A stretch of 64,000 nucleotides of DNA from Pseudomonas lactis (GTDB taxonomy: Bacteria; Pseudomonadota; Gammaproteobacteria; Pseudomonadales; Pseudomonadaceae), in NCBI RefSeq assembly GCF_001439845.1, contig NZ_JYLO01000009.1, positions 124,001 through 188,000 of the forward strand. The letters run 5' to 3'. Positions 8,192 through 15,777 of this stretch are shown in pieces; the stretch's first letter is position 1, and each line of letters begins with the position of its first letter. A program made the translations under genes and the position numbers. The notes beneath the pieces are model-generated. The model ran no database searches. It was not told where the DNA came from and worked only from the letters and a program-made list of their open reading frames with translations.

Positions 8192-8498
8192 GGTTCATTT
8201 CCTTTGCGATTTTGTACAGGATATGTGCCGGAATATTCTCCGTGGCGCTCTTGCCATAAATCAGTAGCGCGACGACTGCTCCGCACTTCAGTTGTGTGGT
8301 GTAGATGACCCGCACTGATCCACTTTTACCCCGGCCCTCCATGCTCCAGCGTATCTTTCGGCAACCTCCCGAGCGCGGAATGACATTTCCAGCATCAGGA
8401 TGGCTGGCGAGAAACGCCATGAAGATACCTTTTTCATCTTCAGTCCAATAGTCAGGCCATTGCCTGCTGAAGAGAGGGGATTCTATGAGAGTGAACAC
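8178..8498 (-). CDS. higB: RelE/ParE-superfamily toxin, HigB2-like
   Basis: A 106-residue protein with the HigB2 pattern: IESPLFSRQWPDYWTEDEKGIFMAFLASHPDAGNVIPRSGGCRKIRWSMEGRGKSGSVRVIYTT then LLIYGKSATENI. The conserved basic core (KIRW...RGKSG..RVIY) matches the mRNA-cleaving, ribosome-dependent toxins. The toxin gene comes first and its antitoxin second, as in higBA loci. The start is a GTG at 8498; it lies only five bases beyond a good -10 box and no ribosome site precedes it, so the mRNA may be leaderless. Confidence 0.85.
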   Translation of the reverse strand: MFTLIESPLFSRQWPDYWTEDEKGIFMAFLASHPDAGNVIPRSGGCRKIRWSMEGRGKSGSVRVIYTTQLKCGAVVALLIYGKSATENIPAHILYKIAKEMNHATH

Positions 8499-8503
8499 GC
8501 GAA

Positions 8504-8533
8504 ATTCTACGTCTTTGACGTAGCCTCTGGCAA
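8504..8533 (-). promoter_or_regulatory. Promoter and palindromic operator of the toxin-antitoxin pair
   Basis: On the minus strand TTGCCA (8528-8533), an 18-bp spacer and TAGAAT (8504-8509) form a sigma-70-type promoter. A palindrome CTACGTC-TTT-GACGTAG (8507-8523) covers the -10 box and most of the spacer. It is well placed for autorepression by the HTH antitoxin or the toxin-antitoxin complex. Binding is inferred from position. Confidence 0.6.
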
Positions 8534-8692
8534 GAAAGGGCGGGCCAGAAAATCGCAGGTGAGATGGGGCTGCTCAAGAAGGTTTTTATCGCAAAAGATG
8601 ACATGGCACTTTGAGTTCTGGCGCTCCGCGTAGGATTTAAGGCGTAAGGGTGCAGGTCTTTTTTTATAAGCCTGTACGGATAGATCAACACC

Positions 8693-10522
8693 TTAATCAC
8701 CCAACGCCTCACCTTCACGCCGAGGGTCCGCGCCACCACTGAGCGTCACCTTGCCCTGGGCATCCCGTGTGCGCACGATGGCCTGCACGCCGCTGGTCAT
8801 CTCGATCTCGCTCAGGGCGTGGCCCTTGTCCTTGAGCGCCTGTTTAAGCGCCGTGCTGAACAGCCCAGCTTCCAACTCGGTAGCACCATTGCGACTGCCG
8901 AAGTTGGGCAGGCTGATGGCCGCCTGCGGATCGAGCTTCCAGTCGAGCATGGCCACCAGGGATTTACTCACGTACTCGATGATCTGCGAGCCGCCGGGGG
9001 AGCCGACGGTAGCCAGCAGTTCGCCCGAGTTGCGGTCGAACACCAAGGTCGGCGCCATGGCCGAGCGTGGGCGTTTGCCCGGTTGCACGCGGTTGGCCAC
9101 AGGCTGGCCGTTTTCTTCGGGGATGAAGGAGAAGTCGGTCATCTGGTTGTTGAGCAAAAAGCCCTGGACCATCACATGGGAGCCGAATGCCGCCTCCACC
9201 GTGGTGGTCATCGACACGGCGCCGCCCTGGTCGTCCACCGCCACCACTTGTGAGGTGGAGATGCGCAGTGGCGAGCGGTCTGGTGCGTACGCCACCTGAA
9301 TACCAGCAGGTTGCCCCGGCTTGGCGATGCCCATGCTGCGCTCGCCGATCAGCGTGGCGCGCTGCGCCAGGTAACTCGGCGCGACGAGGCCGGCGACCGG
9401 GACGGGGGTGAAGTCTGCATCGGCCACGTACAGCGCGCGGTCGGCAAAGGCCAGGCGCCCGGCTTCGGCGAGCAGGTGCACGGCCTCGGGTGTCGGTTCA
9501 AGCCCGGCCGGCGAAGCACTCTTGACCGGTGTCATAGGGGCGATGGCCAGGCGCGGGGTGCGGGTTTCCAGCGCCTGCAGTGTCCCGAGGATCTGCGCCA
9601 CGGCTATCCCGCCCGAGGACGGCGGTGGCATGCCGCAGACCTTCCATTGTTTGTAGTCGGTGCACAGCGGTGCGCGTTGCTTGGCGGCGTAGCCCTTGAG
9701 GTCGGCCTGGGACAAGCTGCCGGCATTGCGATGGCCCTGCACCTTGCGTGCGATCTCCTCGGCAATCGGGCCTTGGTACAGCGCGTCCGGCCCTTCCTTG
9801 GCGATGCGCTTGAACACGACGGCCAGTGCCGGGTTTTTCAGCAGCGTGCCGGTGGCTTTTGGCGAGCCATCGGCATTCAGGAAGTACGCCGCCATGTCGG
9901 GCGATTGCGCGATAAAGCGGTCTGCGGCGATCAAGCTGTGCAAGCGCGGGGAAATGGCGAAGCCTTGCTCCGACAAGTGAATCGCCGGCTCGAACAGCTT
10001 GGCCCATGGCAAGTGGCCGCTCTTTTTGTGCGCCATCTCCAGGGCGCGCAATACCCCTGGCGTGCCCACCGAGCGCCCGCCAATCTGCGCATCCGTGAAC
10101 GCCATCGGCGTACCGTCGCCCTTCAGGAACAAGCGCTCCGTCGCCCCGGCCGGCGCAGTTTCGCGGCCGTCGTAAGCCTGCACGTTGTGCCCATCCCACA
10201 GCATGATGAATGCACCGCCGCCGATGCCGGACGACTGCGGTTCCACCAGGGTCAATACCGCTTGCATGGCAATCGCAGCATCAATAGCCGAACCGCCTTG
10301 GCGCAACATCTCACGCCCGGCTTCAGCGGCCAGAGGGTTGGCGGCGGCGGCCATATGGCGCTCGGCGTGGCGGGTGCTCAGGTCGGTGCGATAGCCCGAG
10401 CCCAGCTCCGGGGCCGGTGGCTGTTCGTTGACCGGCGTGTGGCAGGCGGCGAGGGCCAGGGCTGCGGCGATGACTGTCAGGCTGCGGCGGGAAATCAAAA
10501 ACACGCGCTGAACTCCGTTCAT
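8693..10522 (-). CDS. ggt: Gamma-glutamyltransferase (glutathione hydrolase)
   Basis: A 609-residue precursor with a lipoprotein-like signal (ALALAACHTP, lipobox LAAC). The proenzyme cleaves itself into large and small subunits. The nucleophile Thr is expected at the start of TSQVVAVDDQGGAVSMTTTVEAAFGS, and downstream come the family motifs GFLLNNQMTDFSF and GSPGGSQIIEYV. It cleaves gamma-glutamyl bonds of glutathione in the periplasm. The lipobox suggests anchoring to a membrane, which is less usual than a soluble periplasmic form. It stands alone between the toxin-antitoxin pair and a phzF-like gene. Confidence 0.92.
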   Translation of the reverse strand: MNGVQRVFLISRRSLTVIAAALALAACHTPVNEQPPAPELGSGYRTDLSTRHAERHMAAAANPLAAEAGREMLRQGGSAIDAAIAMQAVLTLVEPQSSGIGGGAFIMLWDGHNVQAYDGRETAPAGATERLFLKGDGTPMAFTDAQIGGRSVGTPGVLRALEMAHKKSGHLPWAKLFEPAIHLSEQGFAISPRLHSLIAADRFIAQSPDMAAYFLNADGSPKATGTLLKNPALAVVFKRIAKEGPDALYQGPIAEEIARKVQGHRNAGSLSQADLKGYAAKQRAPLCTDYKQWKVCGMPPPSSGGIAVAQILGTLQALETRTPRLAIAPMTPVKSASPAGLEPTPEAVHLLAEAGRLAFADRALYVADADFTPVPVAGLVAPSYLAQRATLIGERSMGIAKPGQPAGIQVAYAPDRSPLRISTSQVVAVDDQGGAVSMTTTVEAAFGSHVMVQGFLLNNQMTDFSFIPEENGQPVANRVQPGKRPRSAMAPTLVFDRNSGELLATVGSPGGSQIIEYVSKSLVAMLDWKLDPQAAISLPNFGSRNGATELEAGLFSTALKQALKDKGHALSEIEMTSGVQAIVRTRDAQGKVTLSGGADPRREGEALGD

Positions 10523-10558
10523 AGTGAGAAGGGGCTGTTGTCCTTGGGGTACTGCTTT

Positions 10559-11338
10559 TTACAGGTAAATCGTGCCTTGCATGTACAGCACGGCCTTGCC
10601 GGAAATAATCACCCGGTCGCCCTGGAGTTCACAGCGCAACTGGCCTTTACGCTGACCGCCTTGCTCGGCGCTCAATTGCGATTTTCCCAGGCGCTCGGCC
10701 CAGAACGGTGCCAGTGAGGTGTGCGCCGAGCCGGTAACCGGGTCTTCATTGACGCCCACATTCGGGCCGAACCAGCGCGAGACAAAATCAAACCGAGTGC
10801 TTTTGGCGGTCACCGCAATCCCGCGTTTAGGCAGGCCCTTGAGCCGTGCGAAATCCGGTGTGAGGGCCGCTACCTGGGCTTCATTCTCCACCAGCACAAT
10901 GTAGTCGTCGGTGCCAAACACCTCGGCGGTTTCAAGTCCCAGGGCGCTCAACATGCCGTGGGGCGGCTCGCAGCGTTCGGGTTTTTTGGCTGGAAAATCC
11001 ATCGCTAGCTCATCACCGTTGCGCGTTACCCGCAACTCGCCGCTACGGGTGGCAAAGCGCAACACCTGCGGGGCGTCCGCCAGCTGATGGATCAGCACCC
11101 ACGCGGCCGCCAACGTGGCATGGCCGCACAGGTCCACCTCCACTTGCGGGGTGAGCCAGCGCAACTCATAGAAGTCGCCACGGGGTACGAAGAACGCGGT
11201 TTCCGAAAGATTATTTTCGGCCGCAATCTGCTGCAGTTGCTCGTCGGGCAGCCACTCAGTGAGTGGGCACACCGCTGCCGGGTTGCCGCCGAAGGGATGG
11301 TGGCTGAAAGCGTCGACTTGGTAGATGTCCAGTTGCAT
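10559..11338 (-). CDS. PhzF-family protein (isomerase/epimerase-like fold)
   Basis: A 259-residue protein with the PhzF signature FSHHPFGGNPAAVCPL at the N-terminus and the catalytic Glu (E46) in ENNLSETAFF, plus DLCGHATLAAAWVL and the C-terminal GSAHTSLAPFWAERLGK, the two-lobed diaminopimelate-epimerase-like fold. Most Pseudomonas members are not phenazine enzymes and their substrates are unknown; no other phz genes are here. Likely co-directional with ggt but 36 bases apart. Confidence 0.88.
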   Translation of the reverse strand: MQLDIYQVDAFSHHPFGGNPAAVCPLTEWLPDEQLQQIAAENNLSETAFFVPRGDFYELRWLTPQVEVDLCGHATLAAAWVLIHQLADAPQVLRFATRSGELRVTRNGDELAMDFPAKKPERCEPPHGMLSALGLETAEVFGTDDYIVLVENEAQVAALTPDFARLKGLPKRGIAVTAKSTRFDFVSRWFGPNVGVNEDPVTGSAHTSLAPFWAERLGKSQLSAEQGGQRKGQLRCELQGDRVIISGKAVLYMQGTIYL

Positions 11339-11425
11339 CGGGGCACTCCGTGTTTAGGGGAGGCTGGACACTAACAGTGGGGGTGGGGGGCGTCAAAATA
11401 CAGTTAGGGAGTTTTTTGCGCGCAT

Positions 11426-11459
11426 AAAAAAACGGCCTACCTTTCGGTAAGCCGTTTTT
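11426..11459 (-). terminator. Rho-independent terminator after tRNA-Met
   Basis: On the minus strand, AAACGGCTTACC - GAAA - GGTAGGCCGTTT is followed by a T run. One base mismatch lies inside the stem. It lies just past the 3' end of the tRNA-Met gene. Confidence 0.85.
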
Positions 11460-11465
11460 AGTACT

Positions 11466-11542
11466 TGGTGGCTACACAGGGACTTGAACCCCGGACCCCA
11501 GCATTATGAATGCTATGCTCTAACCAACTGAGCTATGTAGCC
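11466..11542 (-). tRNA. tRNA-Met (anticodon CAT, elongator type)
   Basis: A 77-nt cloverleaf including the encoded CCA. The acceptor stem is GGCTACA/TGTAGCC, D-loop GCTCAGTTGGTTAGAGC, anticodon loop TTCATAA between TAGCA and TGCTG, and T arm CGGGGTTCAAGTCCCTG. The first pair G-C rather than the mismatched C-A of initiator tRNA makes it an elongator. It borders the type III secretion cluster on the 5' side of the tRNA. Confidence 0.95.
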
Positions 11543-11553
11543 AAGTGGCGCGC

Positions 11554-11582
11554 ATTATTCGCTTGGAACGGCAATGCGTCAA
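11554..11582 (-). promoter_or_regulatory. Sigma-70 promoter of tRNA-Met
   Basis: TTGACG (11577-11582), a 17-bp spacer and AATAAT (11554-11559), followed by a GC-rich stretch before the tRNA. This shows that the tRNA has its own promoter, so the left edge of the type III cluster must lie to the right of position 11582. Confidence 0.7.
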
Positions 11583-11778
11583 GCGTTTTTGTTGAAAATT
11601 TTTCTACGCTTTCAACTGTTTAAGCCAAAGCGCTGATTTTGGCGACGGGCGGTGGCGAATGCACCGTGGATGAGGGGAGTAGAAGAAGCTCGGTGTCTTT
11701 GAAGGTTTACTCGGGGGCCAAGTCCGACAGTGTTGGGCAGATATCCCTGTCGCCCAACGCTTGACCGACTAATTCAAC

Positions 11779-12330
11779 TTACGTGTGCAGTGGGGGGTGG
11801 GTGACGCGCTTGAGCTGTTCGCGTGCCCGTGACAGGCGCGAGCGCACGGTGCCGATAGGAATGTCCAGTACGTCGGCGGTGTCCTGGTAGCTGCCGTCGG
11901 TTTCCAGCGAGGCATACAACGTCCTACGCATTTCTGTGGGCAAGTGATCGATCGCGCTCAGGGTATTTTCCAGTCTCCGGTTGACCTCGAATTCCCAGTC
12001 CAGGCTGTGGCTTTCTTCCTGTCCGTGCCACAGCGACTCATCGAATTCGCAATGTGCAGGCTTGGCATATAGGCGTCGAAAGTGGTTGCGGATCAGGTTT
12101 TGCGCGATACCGCACATCCAGGTACTCAGCGTCGCGGTACCACTGAAACGCTCGCGATTGCGCCAGGCTTCCAAGTATGTCACTTGCAAAAGATCATCCG
12201 CGTCTTCCGGGTTGAGTACCCGTTTGTGAATGAAACGTCGGAGTTTTTTCTGTTGGTCGTCTGTCAGATGGAGCATGAATTGAGGCGAACTGCCACCAAG
12301 GTGAGCTAAGGCTTCAATAGGGATATTCAT
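11779..12330 (-). CDS. hrpL: ECF-type sigma factor HrpL/RspL, master activator of the type III genes
   Basis: A 183-residue sigma factor with region 2 (about 20-90: KRVLNPEDADDLLQVTYLEAWRNRERFSGTATLSTWMCGIAQNLIRNHFRR) and region 4 (about 125-175: LPTEMRRTLYASLETDGSYQDTADVLDIPIGTVRSRLSRAREQLKR). It directs RNA polymerase to Hrp boxes (GGAACC-N15/16-CCACNNA), three of which lie in this cluster. It is divergent from hrpJ. A sigma-54 promoter at 12382-12399 implies activation by the enhancer-binding protein encoded at 28842-29759. A 10-bp hairpin lies past the stop (11728-11757) without a T run. Confidence 0.93.
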   Translation of the reverse strand: MNIPIEALAHLGGSSPQFMLHLTDDQQKKLRRFIHKRVLNPEDADDLLQVTYLEAWRNRERFSGTATLSTWMCGIAQNLIRNHFRRLYAKPAHCEFDESLWHGQEESHSLDWEFEVNRRLENTLSAIDHLPTEMRRTLYASLETDGSYQDTADVLDIPIGTVRSRLSRAREQLKRVTHPPLHT

Positions 12331-12381
12331 GATTTTTCCTTAAGGTAGACGCAGTCGAAATAGTTTCGGCGTTTACCTCTT

Positions 12382-12399
12382 TTGCACTGCCTGTGCCAA
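12382..12399 (-). promoter_or_regulatory. Sigma-54 promoter of hrpL
   Basis: Minus-strand TTGGCACAGGCAGTGCAA matches the -24/-12 consensus TGGCAC-N5-TTGCA with one change at the -12 side (GTGCA). It lies about 50-70 bp ahead of the hrpL start. It implies RpoN-dependent expression needing the AAA+ activator encoded in the same cluster. Confidence 0.8.
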
Positions 12400-12424
12400 A
12401 GGAGAATCTGAACATAACCCAATG

Positions 12425-12440
12425 ATTTATATATATAAAT
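12425..12440. promoter_or_regulatory. AT-only 16-bp palindrome in the hrpL/hrpJ control region
   Basis: ATTTATATATATAAAT is a perfect palindrome placed 26 bp upstream of the sigma-54 -24 element of hrpL and about 95 bp before the Hrp box of hrpJ. In this GC-rich genome it stands out. It could be a bending site (IHF-like), an MvaT-type silencer target or part of an activator site; no consensus match settles it. Confidence 0.4.
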
Positions 12441-12534
12441 ACTTTAATTTCGTGGCGCTTTTGTGCAGTAATTTGCAAAAGGCACCAGGGGCTTGTGCGG
12501 GTTTTTTCACCTTGTTGGAAGAGCGAGTTTCGAT

Positions 12535-12563
12535 GGAACCATCTGGACGGGCCTAACCACACA
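12535..12563 (+). promoter_or_regulatory. Hrp box of the hrpJ operon
   Basis: GGAACC (12535-12540), 16 bases, then CCACACA (12557-12563) fits the HrpL promoter consensus exactly. It lies 30 bp before the hrpJ ATG at 12594. Because the promoter falls inside the longer open frame that begins at 12495, it excludes that upstream start. Confidence 0.92.
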
Positions 12564-12593
12564 TTGGCACTCTCTTCCTGTACTGGCCTGCCC

Positions 12594-13649
12594 ATGAAAG
12601 TCGAATCTACCCCCGATGTGCCAATGACCCCGCGTGTGGAACTCCCCACCGTTAGCCCGGCCGCCAAGCCTGAGCCGGGCCAAGGTATCGATGATCTTTT
12701 CCTGCACTTCAGTCAGGAGGTTGAATCCAGCAGCCGTACGTTGGACAAACGCAAAATTGGCGTACGTGTGCCTCCTGTCCAGGCGCTCGCGCAGCTCTAT
12801 GAGCAGTTGGGGCATCCGGCCCAGGAAAGCTTTGCCGCGGTAGCGCGTCGAATCAGGCTGCAATTGCTGATGCAACCCAGCATCGATAAGTTGCTGGAGG
12901 CCACTGGCGGTGATCCGGCGCGCACCTTCGTGGTACTCAAGGCGGTGTGGGAGCAGGCCGAGGCCGACGTGCGCAGCTCCGAAGCCGACCTGGCGCGGGA
13001 TGCTATTGCCAAGCTGGAGGTCCGTTTCAAAGGGCAGATCCAGGCGGGCCTGAATATCGCCATGGCCTTGCAGACGGCGGGTGGTGATCCACAAGAGCGC
13101 CAGGCGCTGCGCGCGCTGTACTACGCCAGTGTGGTGACACGGCAATCCCTGGCCACCATGATGCAGGCGCTGCTGGGCGTCTACGGTGACGACCGTTTTG
13201 CACATGGCTTGAATGTGATGTCCAGCGCCCTGACGGCCGACATCGCCGCCCATGTGTCCTCAGTGCCTACGGCAATGTTGCGCACCTTGCTGGTAGGGCT
13301 GCGCAGCTGCAGTGCATTGAGCGGGGTGTTGTGCAGCTGTCGTGAGCTGGTCCAGAACCTTGCAACCGAACTGCATGCGGTAAGCCTGCTGCAACGCCTG
13401 CTGGGTTATACAAGTACCGGCATCGTGACAAATGAAGTCATGCGCCTGGCCGAAGATATGGGGGCCGGCACGACAACACTCGTGGCGCTCAATGCGCTTT
13501 ATCCACTGTTTCTGAAATTGCCCCTGGCTTTGTGGCCGGATAGCCAGTCACGCCAAGAGGCGCTGCACAACTTTCTACTGGTGATGGACGAGCTTGCCCG
13601 CCTCGAAGGCATAAGCCCTGGCTTTCCTAATTCGAGTATCCTGGCGTGA
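12594..13649 (+). CDS. hrpJ: Type III secretion gatekeeper HrpJ (SctW)
   Basis: A 351-residue protein of the HrpJ/YopN/InvE gatekeeper family. It controls the order of export, holding back effectors until translocators are out, and is itself exported in P. syringae. The N-terminal 60 residues are Pro-rich and polar as in an export signal; the remainder is helical, with the HrpJ domain (about 60-220: LFLHFSQEVESSSRTLDKRK). The start at 12594 was chosen because the Hrp box at 12535-12563 lies inside the longer frame. First gene of the operon; its stop overlaps the GTG start of hrcV. Confidence 0.9.
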   Translation: MKVESTPDVPMTPRVELPTVSPAAKPEPGQGIDDLFLHFSQEVESSSRTLDKRKIGVRVPPVQALAQLYEQLGHPAQESFAAVARRIRLQLLMQPSIDKLLEATGGDPARTFVVLKAVWEQAEADVRSSEADLARDAIAKLEVRFKGQIQAGLNIAMALQTAGGDPQERQALRALYYASVVTRQSLATMMQALLGVYGDDRFAHGLNVMSSALTADIAAHVSSVPTAMLRTLLVGLRSCSALSGVLCSCRELVQNLATELHAVSLLQRLLGYTSTGIVTNEVMRLAEDMGAGTTTLVALNALYPLFLKLPLALWPDSQSRQEALHNFLLVMDELARLEGISPGFPNSSILA

Positions 13650-15739
13650 ACGTGCTGTCCACCGTCAACGGCATACTGCTCAAGGTAGCGCAGCGCGCCG
13701 AGGTCTTGGGCGCCGTGGTGATCATGGCCATTGTGTTCATCTTCATCGTGCCGCTGCCTACCTGGCTGGTGGACATTCTGATTGCGCTGAATATCTGTAT
13801 TTCCTGCCTGTTGATCATGCTGGCGCTGTACTTGCCCGGGCCTTTGGCGTTCTCTTCCTTCCCGTCTATTTTGTTGCTGACCACCATGTTTCGGCTGGCA
13901 TTGTCGATCGCTACGACGCGCTTGATTCTGCTCGAACAGGACGCTGGCGATATCGTTGAGGCCTTCGGCAACTTCGTAGTGGGCGGCAACCTGGCTGTTG
14001 GGATGGTGATCTTCCTGATCCTCACCCTGGTCAACTTTCTGGTGATCACCAAGGGCTCTGAGCGGGTTGCCGAAGTGGCGGCGCGCTTCAGCCTGGACGC
14101 AATGCCGGGCAAGCAGATGTCCATCGACAGTGACTTGCGTGCCGGCTTGATCGACGGTGGGCAAGCGCGCGACAAGCGTGAACAGTTGTCTCGCGAGAGC
14201 CAGCTGTTCGGCGCCATGGATGGCGCGATGAAGTTCGTCAAAGGCGATGCCATCGCTGGCTTGATCATTGTGGTGGTCAACCTGCTGGGGGGATTTTCCA
14301 CGGGGATGTTCCAGCACGGTTTGAGCGCTGGCGATTCGATGGCGCTGTATTCTGTGCTGACCATCGGTGATGGCCTGATTGCGCAGATTCCCGCGCTGCT
14401 GATCTCCCTGACCGCCGGTATGATCATTACCCGCGTGGCACCGGAAGGGCGCAAGGGCGTCACGAACATGGGCGCCGAGATCGCACGCCAGATGACCAGT
14501 GAGCCCAAGAGCTGGATGATCGCCTCGGTGGCCATGCTGGTATTTGCGATCGTGCCTGGCATGCCGACGCTGGTGTTTATCCTGCTAGCGATGATGACCG
14601 GCGCCTTGGGTTATTACCTCGACCGGCGGCGCCGACGTGAAGCGCAGCCAGAAGCCGAAGCCGTCGAAGCCATGCGGCCTGAAGAAAATGGCAAAGAGGA
14701 CCTGCGCGGGTTTGATCCGTCCCGGCCTTATCTGTTGCAGTTTCCCTCGGCCCTGCGCGGCACGCCTGAGGTGACCGATCTTATTCACGGCATCCGCCAG
14801 GTTCGAAATTCCCTGGTTGCCAATATCGGCCTGACATTGCCGCCGTTTGAGGTCGAGATCGATGACTCGCTGGCCGATGATGAAATGCGCTTCTGCGTCC
14901 ATGAAGTGCCAATGGTCAAGGCGTCTGTGGTCCAGCGCGTTGCCGTAGAGCGCAGTGCCCTGACGGTTGAGCCTGAGCATGGCATACCGGGATTGGCCGA
15001 GCGTAACGAACAGGATTGGCTCTGGCTGCCACCTGACGACCCACTGCTCAATGACACGCAGTTGGAGCGCTTCAATGCGACGAGCCTGATCGTCGAGCGC
15101 ATGAAGACGGCGATGATGCTCAGCGGGCCGCAGTTCCTGGGGATTCAGGAGAGCAAGGCGATCCTCAGTTGGCTGGAGAACAATCAACCCGAACTGGTGC
15201 AGGAACTGCAGCGCATCATGCCGATCTCGCGCTTTTCGGCGGTACTGCAACGTCTGGCCAGCGAAGGGGTTCCGCTGCGCGCCGTGAGGTTGATTGTCGA
15301 ATCGCTGATCGAATACGGCCAGCACGAACGTGAGCCCGAAGCACTGGCGGACTATGCGCGCATTGCCCTCAAGTCGCAGATCTACCATCAGTACAGCGAG
15401 GCCGATGGGCTGCATGCCTGGCTGTTGTCACCGCAGACCGAAAGTGTTTTGCGCGAGGCACTGCGCCAGACCCAGACCGGGGTGTTCTTTGCACTCGACA
15501 ACGACAATAGCGCTGCGCTGATCAACCTGCTCAACCAGGCCTTCAGTGCACGCGCAAAAATAAAAAGCGTGTTGTTGGTGGCGCAGGATTTGCGCAGCCC
15601 CTTGCGAACCTTGTTGCTTGAGGAATTCAACCATGTACCGGTGTTGTCTTTCGCCGAGCTGGGGAGCAATTCCAAGGTCAAGGTGCTGGGGCGTTTTGAC
15701 CTTGGCCAGGATGAGTTGATGTACGGGACATTGGCATGA
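13646..15739 (+). CDS. hrcV: Type III export gate protein HrcV (SctV)
   Basis: A 697-residue inner-membrane protein of the FHIPEP/LcrD/FlhA family. The N-terminal 320 residues hold about eight membrane segments with the family signature around LLTTMFRLALSIATTRLILL and SDLRAGLIDGGQARDKREQL. After a charged linker (RRRRREAQPEAEAVEA) comes the cytoplasmic ring domain (about 345-697), which forms a nonamer and receives chaperone-substrate complexes. GTG start in a 4-base overlap with hrpJ. Full length, no interruption. It ends in an ATGA shared with a 13-codon ORF. Confidence 0.95.
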   Translation: MNVLSTVNGILLKVAQRAEVLGAVVIMAIVFIFIVPLPTWLVDILIALNICISCLLIMLALYLPGPLAFSSFPSILLLTTMFRLALSIATTRLILLEQDAGDIVEAFGNFVVGGNLAVGMVIFLILTLVNFLVITKGSERVAEVAARFSLDAMPGKQMSIDSDLRAGLIDGGQARDKREQLSRESQLFGAMDGAMKFVKGDAIAGLIIVVVNLLGGFSTGMFQHGLSAGDSMALYSVLTIGDGLIAQIPALLISLTAGMIITRVAPEGRKGVTNMGAEIARQMTSEPKSWMIASVAMLVFAIVPGMPTLVFILLAMMTGALGYYLDRRRRREAQPEAEAVEAMRPEENGKEDLRGFDPSRPYLLQFPSALRGTPEVTDLIHGIRQVRNSLVANIGLTLPPFEVEIDDSLADDEMRFCVHEVPMVKASVVQRVAVERSALTVEPEHGIPGLAERNEQDWLWLPPDDPLLNDTQLERFNATSLIVERMKTAMMLSGPQFLGIQESKAILSWLENNQPELVQELQRIMPISRFSAVLQRLASEGVPLRAVRLIVESLIEYGQHEREPEALADYARIALKSQIYHQYSEADGLHAWLLSPQTESVLREALRQTQTGVFFALDNDNSAALINLLNQAFSARAKIKSVLLVAQDLRSPLRTLLLEEFNHVPVLSFAELGSNSKVKVLGRFDLGQDELMYGTLA

Positions 15740-15777
15740 ACACATCGCTACTTGCAGAGTACGGGGGGGCGTACTGA
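15736..15777 (+). CDS. 13-codon ORF bridging hrcV and hrpQ, with a G7 run
   Basis: The ATG overlaps the hrcV stop (ATGA) and the TGA overlaps the hrpQ ATG (TGATG), so the mini-ORF MNTSLLAEYGGAY couples the two genes base for base. It contains seven G in a row (15763-15769), which also serve as the ribosome-site region for hrpQ. It lies in the -1 frame relation to hrpQ: one extra G, or a -1 slip, would give a continuous protein reading through to MFELRV of hrpQ. Real translation is inferred from the overlaps only. Confidence 0.45.
   Translation: MNTSLLAEYGGAY

Noticed and set aside
8400..8633. A 77-codon plus-strand frame across the toxin-antitoxin promoter
   Set aside because: It crosses the toxin gene and its promoter, has no similarity to any family I know and no ribosome site.
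9311..10717. A 468-codon plus-strand frame opposite ggt
   Set aside because: Shadow of the ggt gene, whose motifs are unmistakable on the other strand.
11466..11542. tRNA-Met as integration site of a tRNA-targeting island carrying the type III cluster
   Set aside because: The cluster lies on the 5' side of the tRNA, its promoter is intact, and no duplicated tRNA end or integrase is found near 30 kb.
11728..11757. GTGTTGGGC...GCCCAACGC hairpin as terminator of hrpL
   Set aside because: The stem is good but lacks a following T run; kept only as a note in the hrpL entry.
12495..12593. A longer N-terminus for HrpJ beginning at 12495
   Set aside because: The Hrp box at 12535-12563 lies inside this stretch, so the transcript begins after it; the start at 12594 fits.
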